Assembly (NCBI GenBank): GCA_002428935.1 | Contig: DIYG01000028.1 | Span: 1-64,000, forward strand | DNA from: Halieaceae bacterium UBA6060 | Lineage (GTDB): Bacteria; Pseudomonadota; Gammaproteobacteria; Pseudomonadales; Halieaceae | DNA: 64,000 nucleotides | Reading direction: 5' to 3' | Part shown: piece by piece, positions 54,280 through 63,219 of the stretch | How positions within the stretch are numbered: the first letter of the stretch is position 1 | How the letters are laid out: each line of letters begins with the position of its first letter | Notes under the pieces: generated by a model | What the model saw: only the letters and a program-made list of their open reading frames with translations | Told to the model about the DNA's origin: nothing | Databases searched by the model: none | Program-made: the position numbers and the translations under genes

Positions 54280-55748
54280 TACTCACACGCCCCCCGTTTA
54301 ACGCTAATAGAACGCAGCAGTCTAAAATATCGGAGCCCTACCAAGGTCAGCGATAAAACAATAGACATTACATAAATGGTCAAGCTGACCTCAATAACAA
54401 ACTCAGCCAAGATCAGAGGAAAAGCACAAAATAAGGACCCTGCGCCGGCCCTTAGCGTGGATGTAACTATCAGCGAAATCCGAACTCCAGAGGTATCGAA
54501 AATCAAATACAACAGCAACAAATACCCAAGGGAGCTGAAGCACGACAGGATCAGAATTGCAGTAAAAAGATCCGCGATATACACGCCGTAGGCGATCGCG
54601 ACACATTGAAGCGTGAAAAGACTAGCTTGGAATATCAAACCGCGGTGCTGCTCTTCGGCCACCGCGAACACAGTACTCAGAGGTGATGATACTAGCTGCC
54701 AGTACATCCAAGGTGCCATCCAACGCGCATATTCTCCTGACTGTCGCCAGGCTTCACCGAATACGAAAGCAAACAACTCTGGAGCAGCTAGTGCCATCAA
54801 GAAAATTGGAGGCAACCCGAATTCGCATAGGTGGCGATGCAATGACTCAACGCTGCCCCTTAACTGGCCTAAGCGATAAGCGTCAACCGCGGATGGGAAA
54901 AAAGCTTGCCCTACAGAGTTACCTACGAGTCCCATGGGGAGCAGGAGGATTCTGTTAGCTAGCGCATACAAACCTGTCGAAACAGCCCCAAAAGAAATGG
55001 CGAAAACCAAAGGTGTGATGTACTGACCTGCCGAATTAAGCAACCCCCCAGAGCCGTAGAAAAGTGGGAAACGACGATAGCGACATGCAACTCGCTTCAT
55101 GCCCGCGATAGACACCTTCGTCGCCGAAGCGTCATTTACGAGTATCCGAGAGAGGCTTAAGAAGCCAACCACATGTCCAGCAACATAGCCCACAAGCAAC
55201 GACACACCACCGAAACCATAGCTTGCTAGTTGTGCAACCAAGGTCGTAGCGGACTGTTGCACACGCGCCTGTGCAATTGACAGAAACCTCCGCTTCCGGG
55301 TAGCCCAGTAGGAAAAGACCACATATGCTCCGGCAAAAAAGACTCCCACGGGAAACAGCCAGAAAACTGCCTCTATTCCATTAATTCTGAAATACTGGTA
55401 TATCCACGCCTCGTGGAACGTCAGAGCTATAGAAAAGATCACACTCATCAAACCAGCGATTAACAACGCGAGAGCGCTAACGTTGGCCGCGACCAAATCA
55501 GACCTCGAGAGCGGAATTGCCATCTCATAGCGCATCCGCGACACCACGTTTGTCAACATTAGGGCGCCAGTGAACGCAGCGAGCAAACCAAAGTCTTCTG
55601 GATTGTAAAGACGAGTTAACAACGGAGAAGCAGCTATCGTGAGTAGTTGAGCCACAAAAGCACCACCAACCAAATGCCCGACGCCGACCGCGAAGTCGCC
55701 GGCTGGTAGTACTTTCTGAACCGCAGACCAGTTCCAAGCTTTCAACAT
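54279..55748 (-). CDS. wzx: Wzx-type polysaccharide flippase
   Basis: This 489-residue protein has about 12 membrane helices in the MOP/Wzx pattern, with early TRLYNPEDFGLLAAFTGALM as in the polysaccharide_synt family. It flips lipid-linked repeat units to the periplasm for Wzy. I chose the ATG at 55748 because GAGGAAAG lies directly upstream; a frame to 55856 overlaps the aminotransferase by 7 bases. Confidence 0.84.
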   Translation of the reverse strand: MLKAWNWSAVQKVLPAGDFAVGVGHLVGGAFVAQLLTIAASPLLTRLYNPEDFGLLAAFTGALMLTNVVSRMRYEMAIPLSRSDLVAANVSALALLIAGLMSVIFSIALTFHEAWIYQYFRINGIEAVFWLFPVGVFFAGAYVVFSYWATRKRRFLSIAQARVQQSATTLVAQLASYGFGGVSLLVGYVAGHVVGFLSLSRILVNDASATKVSIAGMKRVACRYRRFPLFYGSGGLLNSAGQYITPLVFAISFGAVSTGLYALANRILLLPMGLVGNSVGQAFFPSAVDAYRLGQLRGSVESLHRHLCEFGLPPIFLMALAAPELFAFVFGEAWRQSGEYARWMAPWMYWQLVSSPLSTVFAVAEEQHRGLIFQASLFTLQCVAIAYGVYIADLFTAILILSCFSSLGYLLLLYLIFDTSGVRISLIVTSTLRAGAGSLFCAFPLILAEFVIEVSLTIYVMSIVLSLTLVGLRYFRLLRSISVKRGACE

Positions 55749-55849
55749 TCTTTCCTCGCGGAGAAACGTCAACCGCTCAGTAACTATCTGCTCTGGACAG
55801 CGACGCAGCGTCTCGACAATCGCGGCCTTACCGCCGAATAAGGATGCAC

Positions 55850-56983
55850 TTAGCAAGCCGCACGCTGAATAGCTTTTTGCAACTCATCAACAACTTGAAT
55901 CTGAATTGCATCACTGAGATACGGATGCATTGGGAGACTTAATACGGAATCACATGCCACTTCAGCCACAGGCACTTTCCGAGCATCACTTGACACCGCG
56001 GGCTGCCTCGTAAGTGGAAGAGGGTAGTAAACCATTGAGGGAATACCTGCTAGATCCAGGAACTCTTTTACATGGTCGCGCGCATGGAGTTTCAATGTGT
56101 ACTGCGCCCACGAGCTTTCTTGATTGGTTCGCACACAAGGAGCTTCGACAGTGCCTTCTGGGAAGTATTTAGATATCTCCATAATTAGGTGAGTGTAATT
56201 GGAAGCGGCGACACGTCTGGATAACAGTTCACTGTCAAAAATCTTAAGCTTCTCTAGTAATATAGCCGCTTGAAGGGTATCCAGCCGGCTGTTTATCCCT
56301 ACAATCTCATGACGATATCGAGCACTTTGCCCGTGTCTAGCAATGCGTCTGATGCGCCCCGCCAGCTCTTCATCGCTCGTAAAAACCGCGCCGCCATCAC
56401 CATAGCAGCCAAGTGGTTTGGCCGGAAAAAAACTTGTTGTCGCGATTGAGCTAAGAGCACAGGATTTGGTTCCGTCGACGCTTGCACCAAAGCTTTGAGC
56501 GGCGTCTTCTATCACGACGACTCCATGACGGTCAGCGACGGCATTAATCGCATCCATATCAGCGCACTGACCAAAGAGGCTAACAGGAATGATTGCCTTA
56601 GTCCGTTCAGATAAGGCGTTTTCTAAATCAGAAACATCCAGTGTGAAGTAGTCGGCTTCGACATCGACGTAGACTGGTCTCGCCCCGAGTAGCGTTGTTG
56701 CCTCGGCAGCCGCAATGTAGGAGAAAGCTGGGGTAACCACCTCATCCCCAGGCCCGACACCAATCGCCATTAAAGCTAGCTGAATGGCGTCTGTACCATT
56801 GGCGCAGGTCACGCAATACTTAGTGCCTGCATACGCGGCCAACCGCTCCTCAAGTTCATCGACCTCCGGCCCCAAAATGTATTTCCCATGTTTCAAGACT
56901 CGACTTATTGCCGAGTCTATTTCACGCTTTACACGAGCTTGCTGAGCCCCAAGATCTATAAACGGAGTAGCCAATGAAAGCAC
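55850..56983 (-). CDS. wbpE: UDP-2-acetamido-2-deoxy-3-oxoglucuronate aminotransferase
   Basis: WbpE transaminates the 3-keto sugar made by WbpB. The 377-residue DegT/DnrJ family enzyme matches the P. aeruginosa protein in many blocks as I recall it: FIDLGAQQARVKREID, LKHGKYILGPEVDELEERLA, CANGTDAIQLALMA, VIEDAAQSFGASVDG and the PLP region SFFPAKPLGCYGDGGAVF with its active-site Lys. It lies 22 bases after wbpD. Confidence 0.93.
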   Translation of the reverse strand: MLSLATPFIDLGAQQARVKREIDSAISRVLKHGKYILGPEVDELEERLAAYAGTKYCVTCANGTDAIQLALMAIGVGPGDEVVTPAFSYIAAAEATTLLGARPVYVDVEADYFTLDVSDLENALSERTKAIIPVSLFGQCADMDAINAVADRHGVVVIEDAAQSFGASVDGTKSCALSSIATTSFFPAKPLGCYGDGGAVFTSDEELAGRIRRIARHGQSARYRHEIVGINSRLDTLQAAILLEKLKIFDSELLSRRVAASNYTHLIMEISKYFPEGTVEAPCVRTNQESSWAQYTLKLHARDHVKEFLDLAGIPSMVYYPLPLTRQPAVSSDARKVPVAEVACDSVLSLPMHPYLSDAIQIQVVDELQKAIQRAAC

Positions 56984-57005
56984 CTAGTTTGACCAACAAA
57001 AAGTG

Positions 57006-57590
57006 TCAGGCAACGCATTTGCATTCAACCTTGTCTCCACTCAGCACGTAGAGCTGACCGGTATGATTGCAATGCTGTTGTGCGTAGCCGACGAGAGGCA
57101 GCTCAAGCTTCTCTCCGTACCGGCTGATCCAGCCAACTTGGCGCGCTGGGACACCAACAACCTGAGCATAGGCACGAACATCTGAAGTTACCACTGCTCC
57201 GGCACCTACGAACGCAAACTCCCCGATCGTTACGCCGCAAACCACGGTAGAATTCGCTCCCAGAGTGGCGCCCCGACGGATCAAGGTATCTCGGTACTCG
57301 GCTTTCCGATCCACTGATGACCGAGGATTATAGACATTCGTAAACACTGCGCTTGGCCCACAAAAGACTTCGTCTTCAAGGACAACGTTGTCATAGACAG
57401 ATACGTTATTCTGAATCTTGCAGCCGTCTCCAATAACAGCCTTACTTCCAACGTATGCACCTTGACCAAGGACCACATTTTTACCAATCCGGGCGCCGGA
57501 ACACACATGCGTGAAGTGCCAAATACGTGATCCGTCGCCAATTCGAGCGCCGTCATCAACTATCGCGCTAGGATGGACCACAAATGTCAC
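57006..57590 (-). CDS. wbpD: UDP-2-acetamido-3-amino-2,3-dideoxyglucuronate N-acetyltransferase
   Basis: WbpD acetylates the 3-amino group to give the diacetamido sugar. The 194-residue protein is a left-handed beta-helix of hexapeptide repeats, with the acetyltransferase signature VCSGARIGKNVVLGQGAYVG and DNVVLEDEVFCGPSAVFTNV. It overlaps the end of wbpB by 4 bases, so the two are coupled. Its length is close to the P. aeruginosa enzyme. Confidence 0.92.
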   Translation of the reverse strand: MTFVVHPSAIVDDGARIGDGSRIWHFTHVCSGARIGKNVVLGQGAYVGSKAVIGDGCKIQNNVSVYDNVVLEDEVFCGPSAVFTNVYNPRSSVDRKAEYRDTLIRRGATLGANSTVVCGVTIGEFAFVGAGAVVTSDVRAYAQVVGVPARQVGWISRYGEKLELPLVGYAQQHCNHTGQLYVLSGDKVECKCVA

Positions 57591-58540
57591 AGCGAGCTGC
57601 TCTTTAGCATCGGGTGATAGTCACCTCGCAGGCCTTCAGGCTCAGCATCCCTAATATGGGCAACAGTAGCGATAGCGACGACATTGTCATCTAATCCAAA
57701 CCCTCTACCCCCTAAAATCTCCTCATAGCTACGCACGTGAAGATCTGTGAAGCCCCCAGAAAACTCAATCTCTCGACCGTCGACTACAATAGACCGAAAC
57801 GTACGCTGTCCTTCGGAGCGTACAGTTTCTGGAACGTCGTCCACGTCAACAGACAAAAACCAACGTACGCGGGCGTTAGCATATTCGAGGAATCCAGCGG
57901 CTTTTCTGAGAGTACTATAATGCACCACGTTGTCTTGAAGCTCACCAAACACATAGTGAAGCATGTCGTAAAAGTGCACTCCAATATTCGTGGCAATACC
58001 GCCAGATTTTTTTACATCTCCCTTCCAACTCCTTAGATACCAGTTTCCACGAGCAGTAACATATGTGAGATCAACGTCAAACTTGTGTTTCTTATCCGTG
58101 GACGAAACGTTATTCTTCAGCTCTAGAATTGCTGGATGTAATCTTAACTGCAAGATTGTATTGACCTTGCAGCCAGTGTCATCCTCTATCTCACGTAAGC
58201 CTTCAATATTCCAAGGATTAAGTACAAGTGGCTTTTCACATACGGCGTTCGCGCCGGACCGGAGCGCGAATCGCACATGCGAGTCATGCAAGTAATTGGG
58301 GGACGCAATAGTGATGAAGTCCACACCCTTACCACCCCCTCGCCGCCTCAGCTTATCGATATGGCGATCGAACCGCTCATACTCCGTAAAAAAGTCTGCG
58401 TTTGGGAAGTGGCTATCTATGATCCCTACCGAATCATTTGGATCTAGAGCGGCGACTAAATCATTACCGGTATCTCTAATTGCCTTCATATGGCGAGGTG
58501 CGACGTAGCCCGCGGCACCAATCAATGCAAAGTTCTTCAT
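57587..58540 (-). CDS. wbpB: UDP-N-acetylglucosaminuronate 3-dehydrogenase
   Basis: WbpB oxidises UDP-GlcNAcA at C3 with NAD. The 317-residue Gfo/Idh/MocA protein begins MKNFALIGAAGYVAPRHMKA, nearly the same as P. aeruginosa WbpB, and keeps ITIASPNYLHDSHV, CEKPLVL and ATNIGVHFYDMLH. I chose the ATG at 58540; the longer frame adds 11 residues. It is the first gene of the minus-strand operon. WbpA, needed to make its substrate, is not in the window. Confidence 0.93.
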   Translation of the reverse strand: MKNFALIGAAGYVAPRHMKAIRDTGNDLVAALDPNDSVGIIDSHFPNADFFTEYERFDRHIDKLRRRGGGKGVDFITIASPNYLHDSHVRFALRSGANAVCEKPLVLNPWNIEGLREIEDDTGCKVNTILQLRLHPAILELKNNVSSTDKKHKFDVDLTYVTARGNWYLRSWKGDVKKSGGIATNIGVHFYDMLHYVFGELQDNVVHYSTLRKAAGFLEYANARVRWFLSVDVDDVPETVRSEGQRTFRSIVVDGREIEFSGGFTDLHVRSYEEILGGRGFGLDDNVVAIATVAHIRDAEPEGLRGDYHPMLKSSSL

Positions 58541-58725
58541 CTTGACAATTCTCACAAACACTTTGGAAGCCAAAGACCAGCCTCATCGGTAAAACTACAT
58601 GCCCAATGAGCAGTACGACCAATCATTGCTTCAAGCTTGAACTACGCAGTCACGCATACATCTAAGCACCGGTCGGATTTGCTGTGCAAAAGAACCACCG
58701 GAAAACCCACTTGTCTTACGCATTA

Positions 58726-58878
58726 TCAGCGCCAACGATTGCCCAGACCAGGATAAACACGACTAACTCCCCGCGAAGCCAAAACCTCCATCTGCGGTGA
58801 TGAACCCCCGGCGGCGTAAGGATATTGGGCGACTACAACAACATCAATCTCTATCTGGGATAAACACCAAGAAGACAT
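58726..58878 (-). CDS. Small ORF or decayed coding remnant upstream of wbpB
   Basis: The 577-base space between wbpB and wecA holds little that I can name. A 50-codon minus-strand frame (ATG at 58878, stop at 58726) has protein-like composition, including IEIDVVVVAQYPYAAGG and a GVSRVYPGLGNRW ending, but no ribosome site. It may be a remnant of a gene once upstream of wbpB, or chance. No family is recognised. Confidence 0.25.
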   Translation of the reverse strand: MSSWCLSQIEIDVVVVAQYPYAAGGSSPQMEVLASRGVSRVYPGLGNRWR

Positions 58879-59117
58879 GATGGGTAACAAACAGACTATG
58901 CAATCTCAAGTCAGAGGCTATTCCGCGTTTTGTTGCGCTCGAGACCACTAAAACTAGACGCCAAGCTCGATCAAGTTGGCTATTTGCTATAGTCTCGATG
59001 TTCTTCTGACGAACATGTGATCCTTGACTTGCGCAAGATTTCGGACCACTGGCTTTGGAGGAAAAGTTGCGCGGAATACGCTCGCGTTAAATCACGCCAC
59101 CCCATACCGGTGTCACT

Positions 59118-60236
59118 ATGTCGGTCGCACTCCAGCAGTTCACTTTTTCGTTAGCAATCACCCTTATCCTCATACTTTTACTCGCCCAACTGGCGCCACA
59201 TGTCGGCCTTGTCGACAGCCCAGATCACAGGAAACACCACACTGGCAGCATCCCACTCGTGGGCGGCATAGCCATAATATGCACTCTCTATCTCGGCGCG
59301 CTCTTATGGGGAAGCGGATCAGCAAGCTTGATTGGTGCAAGTAGTTCAAAAATCTGGGTGTTTATCGTGGCAGCGACGCTCATTACAGGGCTTGGCGTCG
59401 TCGACGATCTTCGCGGTGTCAGTGTATTTTCGCGAACCATGGTTGAAATCGCTGGGGCACTAGTAATCATAGAGGGCCTTGATCTACTACCCTCCAAACT
59501 TGGTGACCTCGTTGGGCTCGGCATTATTTACATGCCCGAATGGATAGCCTACCCATTTACCGTAGTTGCTATTTTTGGCGTCATTAATGCTTACAACATG
59601 CTAGATGGCATAGACGGATTACTGTCAGTAATGGTTCTGATAACCATTGTTGTCTTTCACTTGTTCACGGGACTCGAGCCAGGGTTAATCACTATCACTC
59701 TGTGTGCTTCGCTGATAGCGTTCCTTATTTCAAACCTCCAACTAGCCCCCTACATACCAAAAACCTTCCTCGGAGATGCCGGAAGCAAGCTTCTTGGGTT
59801 CATCGTCGTATCCCTGATCCTCGCCGTAACAACGCGCCAAGTCAGCGGCTACAAATACATAGAGCCCGTGACGGCTCTTTATCTAGTCGCTCTACCCCTA
59901 TTCGATATGGTGTTCATCACGCTCAGACGCCTGTACGGAAGGAAGTCGCCGTTCTCTGCTGATCGGACTCACATTCATCATCTTATGCAAGAACTTGAAA
60001 TGAGCCCCAGGCGTTCCGTAGCACTGATAAGTTGCGCTTATCTGGCGCCAGCCTTCATTGGCCTAATGTTAGATCGCGCTCAGGCCGCAACCCCTCAGCA
60101 ATTCTTTATATTCTTGGGCTTGTTCGTAGTTTACTGCTTGTTTATGAGCCAGGCGTGGCGCGTGGCACGCCGCTACCGGGCACTGCGTGTTCGTGCGGAA
60201 AATCTCGCTAAGCTAAATCAGTCGATGCCAGGGTAG
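59118..60236 (+). CDS. WecA/WbpL-type undecaprenyl-phosphate sugar-1-phosphate transferase
   Basis: This enzyme starts a glycan by moving a HexNAc-1-phosphate onto undecaprenyl phosphate. The 372-residue protein has about 11 membrane helices and the family motifs VVDDLRGVS, NAYNMLDGIDGLLS, FLGDAGSKLLG and the HIHHLM histidines. Only one initiating transferase appears in the island, so it probably primes the Wzx/Wzy glycan. It is convergent with the ABC exporter genes. Donor specificity is not predictable. Confidence 0.9.
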   Translation: MSVALQQFTFSLAITLILILLLAQLAPHVGLVDSPDHRKHHTGSIPLVGGIAIICTLYLGALLWGSGSASLIGASSSKIWVFIVAATLITGLGVVDDLRGVSVFSRTMVEIAGALVIIEGLDLLPSKLGDLVGLGIIYMPEWIAYPFTVVAIFGVINAYNMLDGIDGLLSVMVLITIVVFHLFTGLEPGLITITLCASLIAFLISNLQLAPYIPKTFLGDAGSKLLGFIVVSLILAVTTRQVSGYKYIEPVTALYLVALPLFDMVFITLRRLYGRKSPFSADRTHIHHLMQELEMSPRRSVALISCAYLAPAFIGLMLDRAQAATPQQFFIFLGLFVVYCLFMSQAWRVARRYRALRVRAENLAKLNQSMPG

Positions 60237-60249
60237 GACAGCGACAAGC

Positions 60250-60993
60250 CTAGCCCTGGTAAGCGGCTAGCACTTCTTTGGTGTCACCAAAGCATCGCAA
60301 AGACCCGCCATCAATCCACACCGCCCGATCACAAACCTCCGCAATCTGCCCCTCCGAGTGCGAAACCAACACAACGGTCTGCTCACCACGGATTCGTTCA
60401 CTCATTGCCTTCGCAGCCTTCTGCCTAAAGCTCCGATCCCCAACACTCAAAACTTCATCAATGAGCAAGACATCAACACGTGTCTGAAGCGCCGTGCTGA
60501 AACCCAAGCGCGCGCGCATCCCTTGAGAGTAAGTTTTAACGGGCTCATCAAAGGACGGGCCCAGCTCCGAGAACTCCTTTATAGCTTCCAGGCAGTCCGT
60601 CGCCTCCTGGCGACTCGCGCCCTGCAGCAGAGCTGAAAGACGAGCATTGTCCCGCCCGGTGAGCTGCGGCTGAAAACCCAGGCCCAAGGTAAGCAAACTG
60701 CAGCGGGCCCCGGGTGCGCGACGAATCTCGCCGGAACTTGGAGCAAGAATCCCCGCCATCAGTCTCAGCAGCGTCGTCTTGCCGGCGCCGTTACCTCCGA
60801 TAACCCCAAGAGTCTGACCGCGATGGAGCTTGAACGAGACCTTATCCAACACGCGGTGAACCCCATGCTCGAAATTTGAGCGCCGGGCGTGGTAGGAATG
60901 CGAGACATCTATTAGCTCCAGCATTACCGGTGTCAACGCCTCTTGGGGAGCAGTGCCTGAGTCATCCGGTCGATTCTCTTGGGCAGTCTCCAT
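60250..60993 (-). CDS. Polysaccharide ABC exporter ATPase (Wzt/KpsT-like)
   Basis: This 247-residue ATPase has Walker A GGNGAGKTTLL, a signature region (KTYSQGMRARLGFS) and Walker B VLLIDEVLSVGD, with the Q-loop and H-loop (VLVSHSEGQ). It lacks the carbohydrate-binding C-terminal domain of O9a-type Wzt, like KpsT or other short forms. I chose the ATG at 60993, which shares one base with the permease stop (TGATG). Confidence 0.88.
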   Translation of the reverse strand: METAQENRPDDSGTAPQEALTPVMLELIDVSHSYHARRSNFEHGVHRVLDKVSFKLHRGQTLGVIGGNGAGKTTLLRLMAGILAPSSGEIRRAPGARCSLLTLGLGFQPQLTGRDNARLSALLQGASRQEATDCLEAIKEFSELGPSFDEPVKTYSQGMRARLGFSTALQTRVDVLLIDEVLSVGDRSFRQKAAKAMSERIRGEQTVVLVSHSEGQIAEVCDRAVWIDGGSLRCFGDTKEVLAAYQG

Positions 60994-61769
60994 CACGCGG
61001 TTATGGCCCTCAATGCCAGAAACTGACTGCTTCGTCGCATAATCAACAACATCAGCGCGCACCATCCCGCCGACACTAGACCAAGAACAAAAAGATGCAG
61101 AAGATCAGGGACCTGACCCAACATCAGCACCTGTCGATAGGCATCGATAATAAAAGCGAGAGGATTCAGGACGACGACCCATTCGGCCATAACGGGGTCT
61201 GGCAGAGCGCGAACATCCCAAAAGATTCCCGACGTAAATAGCAAGAAAATCATCGCCAGACTAATCAGCAGACTGAAGTCAAACACGAGGCATACCAGGC
61301 AGGCACCGGCGAGAGAGGCGCCAACAATCATCAGGTAATTCACCAGCATGACGGGAAGCATCCACAACCATCCGTCTTGCATGGGATAGCCGTTGACCAC
61401 CAGAAAAACCATCAGCAGAGCGAATACACTCAGCTGACGATAAAAGCCTTCCTGCACGGATGCGAGAGGAAACAGCGCTTTGGGTAGATCAATCTTGCTG
61501 ATCAGGCCTTTGCTGGCGACGATGCTTCTGGACGCCTGAACCACAGATTTAGAGAACCAGACAAAGGTGAGTTTGCCGCACATAAGAAACGCTAGAAAAT
61601 CGGCGCGCCGACTTTCCAATAAGAATTCAAAGACGAAGTAAAACACCCCGACATAAAGTAAGGGCTCGAGAATCCACCAGATGTAGCCAAAATAAAACCG
61701 CGACGCATCCGCACGCAGGGACATGCGCGCCAGTTCGTCAACGAGTATCCAGAAACGTCGCAGGGTCAT
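60993..61769 (-). CDS. Polysaccharide ABC exporter permease (Wzm/KpsM-like)
   Basis: This 258-residue ABC-2 permease has six membrane helices. It starts TLRRFWILVDELARMSLRAD and has the conserved FYFGYIWWILEPLLYVGVFY region. With the ATPase it would export a finished polysaccharide. The pair is more GC-rich than the AT-rich middle of the island and lies against rsmA, so it may have arrived separately or belong to the older backbone. Confidence 0.86.
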   Translation of the reverse strand: MTLRRFWILVDELARMSLRADASRFYFGYIWWILEPLLYVGVFYFVFEFLLESRRADFLAFLMCGKLTFVWFSKSVVQASRSIVASKGLISKIDLPKALFPLASVQEGFYRQLSVFALLMVFLVVNGYPMQDGWLWMLPVMLVNYLMIVGASLAGACLVCLVFDFSLLISLAMIFLLFTSGIFWDVRALPDPVMAEWVVVLNPLAFIIDAYRQVLMLGQVPDLLHLFVLGLVSAGWCALMLLIMRRSSQFLALRAITA

Positions 61770-61844
61770 AGAAGAAAGCAGCTTTGAAGTGCGCCCATTC
61801 TAACAGCGACCGCCACCTGATTCCCGACGCGCTATGATGGGCCC

Positions 61845-62639
61845 ATGAAACCAGCCGGACACCAGGCCCGAAAACGCTTCGGACAAAACTTTCTCCGCGA
61901 TCCGGGGGTAATCACTCGCCTGGTGAAGGCGATCCACCCCAAGGAGAACGAACATCTTGTAGAGATCGGTCCCGGCCTCGGGGCGTTGACGGAAGAGCTC
62001 CTGCAAAGCGATTGCCGTCTGGATGCTATCGAGTTGGATCGCGACCTGACCACACCGCTTCTAGCAGCCTTCAGCGTCTATCCGAAATTCAAACTTCACA
62101 GTGCCGATGCCCTTCGTTTTGATTACACCAGTCTGGCTCAGGACGACCAGCCGCTCCGCGTGGTTGGCAACCTGCCCTACAACATTTCAACACCACTGAT
62201 CTTTCACCTGCTGACGCACACGGGCTTGATTCGCGATATGCATTTCATGCTCCAGCTTGAGGTGGTGCAGCGCTTAACCGCGCAACCGGGGAACAAGCAC
62301 TGGGGGCGCCTCGGCATCATGACCCAATACCATTGTCAGGCCGAGTTGCTTTTCGAGGTGCCACCGGAGGCCTTCGAACCCCCGCCCAAGGTCCAGAGTG
62401 CCATCGTGCGTCTAATCCCCCACCGGAAAGCCATCTATCCGGATTGCGACGAACGGCGACTGGCGCAGATCGTTCAGGCGGCGTTCGCCCAGCGACGCAA
62501 AACGCTGCGTAACAACCTTAAGAAAGTGCTCAGTGTCGAACGCATCGAATCCATTGGTCTGGACCCCAGTTGCCGGGCGGAAACGCTGAGTCTCGATGAC
62601 TTTGTTCGCCTGGCAGCGCTCCTGGAGGCCTCATCCTAG
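61845..62639 (+). CDS. rsmA: 16S rRNA dimethyladenosine transferase
   Basis: RsmA dimethylates two adenosines near the 3' end of 16S rRNA. The 264-residue protein has the start HQARKRFGQNFLRDPGVI, the SAM motif LVEIGPGLGALTEEL and the catalytic NLPYNIST. Its usual upstream partner pdxA is about 24 kb away, so it must now use a promoter in the 75 bases after the divergent exporter genes. A TATGAT box lies just before the start, without a clear -35. Confidence 0.96.
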   Translation: MKPAGHQARKRFGQNFLRDPGVITRLVKAIHPKENEHLVEIGPGLGALTEELLQSDCRLDAIELDRDLTTPLLAAFSVYPKFKLHSADALRFDYTSLAQDDQPLRVVGNLPYNISTPLIFHLLTHTGLIRDMHFMLQLEVVQRLTAQPGNKHWGRLGIMTQYHCQAELLFEVPPEAFEPPPKVQSAIVRLIPHRKAIYPDCDERRLAQIVQAAFAQRRKTLRNNLKKVLSVERIESIGLDPSCRAETLSLDDFVRLAALLEASS

Positions 62640-62714
62640 GGTCTCGCCTCGGACTCAAAGGGCGACAAACACCCGCGAAGTAGCGAAGATCAGATGTTGA
62701 GTCCGTACTCCATC

Positions 62715-62743
62715 TTGAACCTGACTAAAACTGCTTATATAAA
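62715..62743 (+). promoter_or_regulatory. Sigma-70-type promoter for apaG-apaH
   Basis: TTGAAC (62715-62720), a 17-base spacer and TATAAA (62738-62743) make a near-consensus sigma-70 promoter. Transcription would start about 40 bases before apaG. This gives apaG-apaH expression independent of rsmA. Confidence 0.7.
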
Positions 62744-62789
62744 GTGAGCGCAGCACCGTCAGTGCCCATCGTTACTCCGAGCCGCTTCC

Positions 62790-63209
62790 ATGAGCCAGAT
62801 AAAGACTCTCAACCCCGCGCTGATTGGCATTGCCACGCAGACCACTTATCTGCCTACCCATTCTCGACCCGACGAAGACCATTTCACCTTTGCCTACACC
62901 ATCACCATCAGCAATGCGGGTGATGTTTCGGTGCAGTTGCTATCGCGGTACTGGGAAATCACCGATGCAGACGGCAACGTGCAGGAGGTGCGCGGTGAGG
63001 GTGTGGTTGGCGAACAACCGGTCATACGTCCCGGTCGCTACTTCCGTTACACCAGCGGCGCCAGCTTACCGACCCCCGTAGGCTTTATGCGTGGCGAATA
63101 CACCATGATTCTTCACGACGACGACCGCGTCGCGGATCCGTCAGAGCAATTAGCTTTTGAAGTGGACATTCCCGCATTCACGCTCCATACCCCTACCTCC
63201 CTGAACTAG
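62790..63209 (+). CDS. apaG: ApaG protein (Co2+/Mg2+ efflux-associated)
   Basis: ApaG is an immunoglobulin-fold protein of uncertain role, linked to cobalt resistance and diadenosine-polyphosphate control. This 139-residue copy is about 12 residues longer than the E. coli form, mainly at the ends. Family features include FAYTITISNAGDVSVQLLSR, YWEITDADG, EVRGEGVVGEQP, and the F(R)YTSGASLPTPVGFMRG stretch. It lies 10 bases before apaH. Confidence 0.95.
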   Translation: MSQIKTLNPALIGIATQTTYLPTHSRPDEDHFTFAYTITISNAGDVSVQLLSRYWEITDADGNVQEVRGEGVVGEQPVIRPGRYFRYTSGASLPTPVGFMRGEYTMILHDDDRVADPSEQLAFEVDIPAFTLHTPTSLN

Positions 63210-63219
63210 GCGCAAACGT

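Larger units (their letters stand above)
38091..61844. other. Surface-glycan island inserted between pdxA and rsmA
   Basis: About 23.7 kb separates pdxA from rsmA, which are normally neighbours. It contains nucleotide-sugar, glycosyltransferase, flippase, polymerase, deacetylase, ABC-export and initiating-transferase genes. Most of it (about 40.6-58.6 kb) is visibly more AT-rich and uses more AT-ending codons than the flanks. An H-NS-family gene lies at the left edge. I saw no integrase, IS element or tRNA, so homologous exchange between conserved flanks is the likelier route. Extent is certain; origin is inference. Confidence 0.85.

Noticed and set aside
58988..58993. TATAGT as a -10 box before the wecA-like gene
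   Set aside because: No acceptable -35 lies at 16-18 bases upstream, so a promoter cannot be supported.
59024..59344. Open frame overlapping the wecA-like start on the plus strand
   Set aside because: It overlaps most of the start of a clear membrane transferase in another frame and has no family features.
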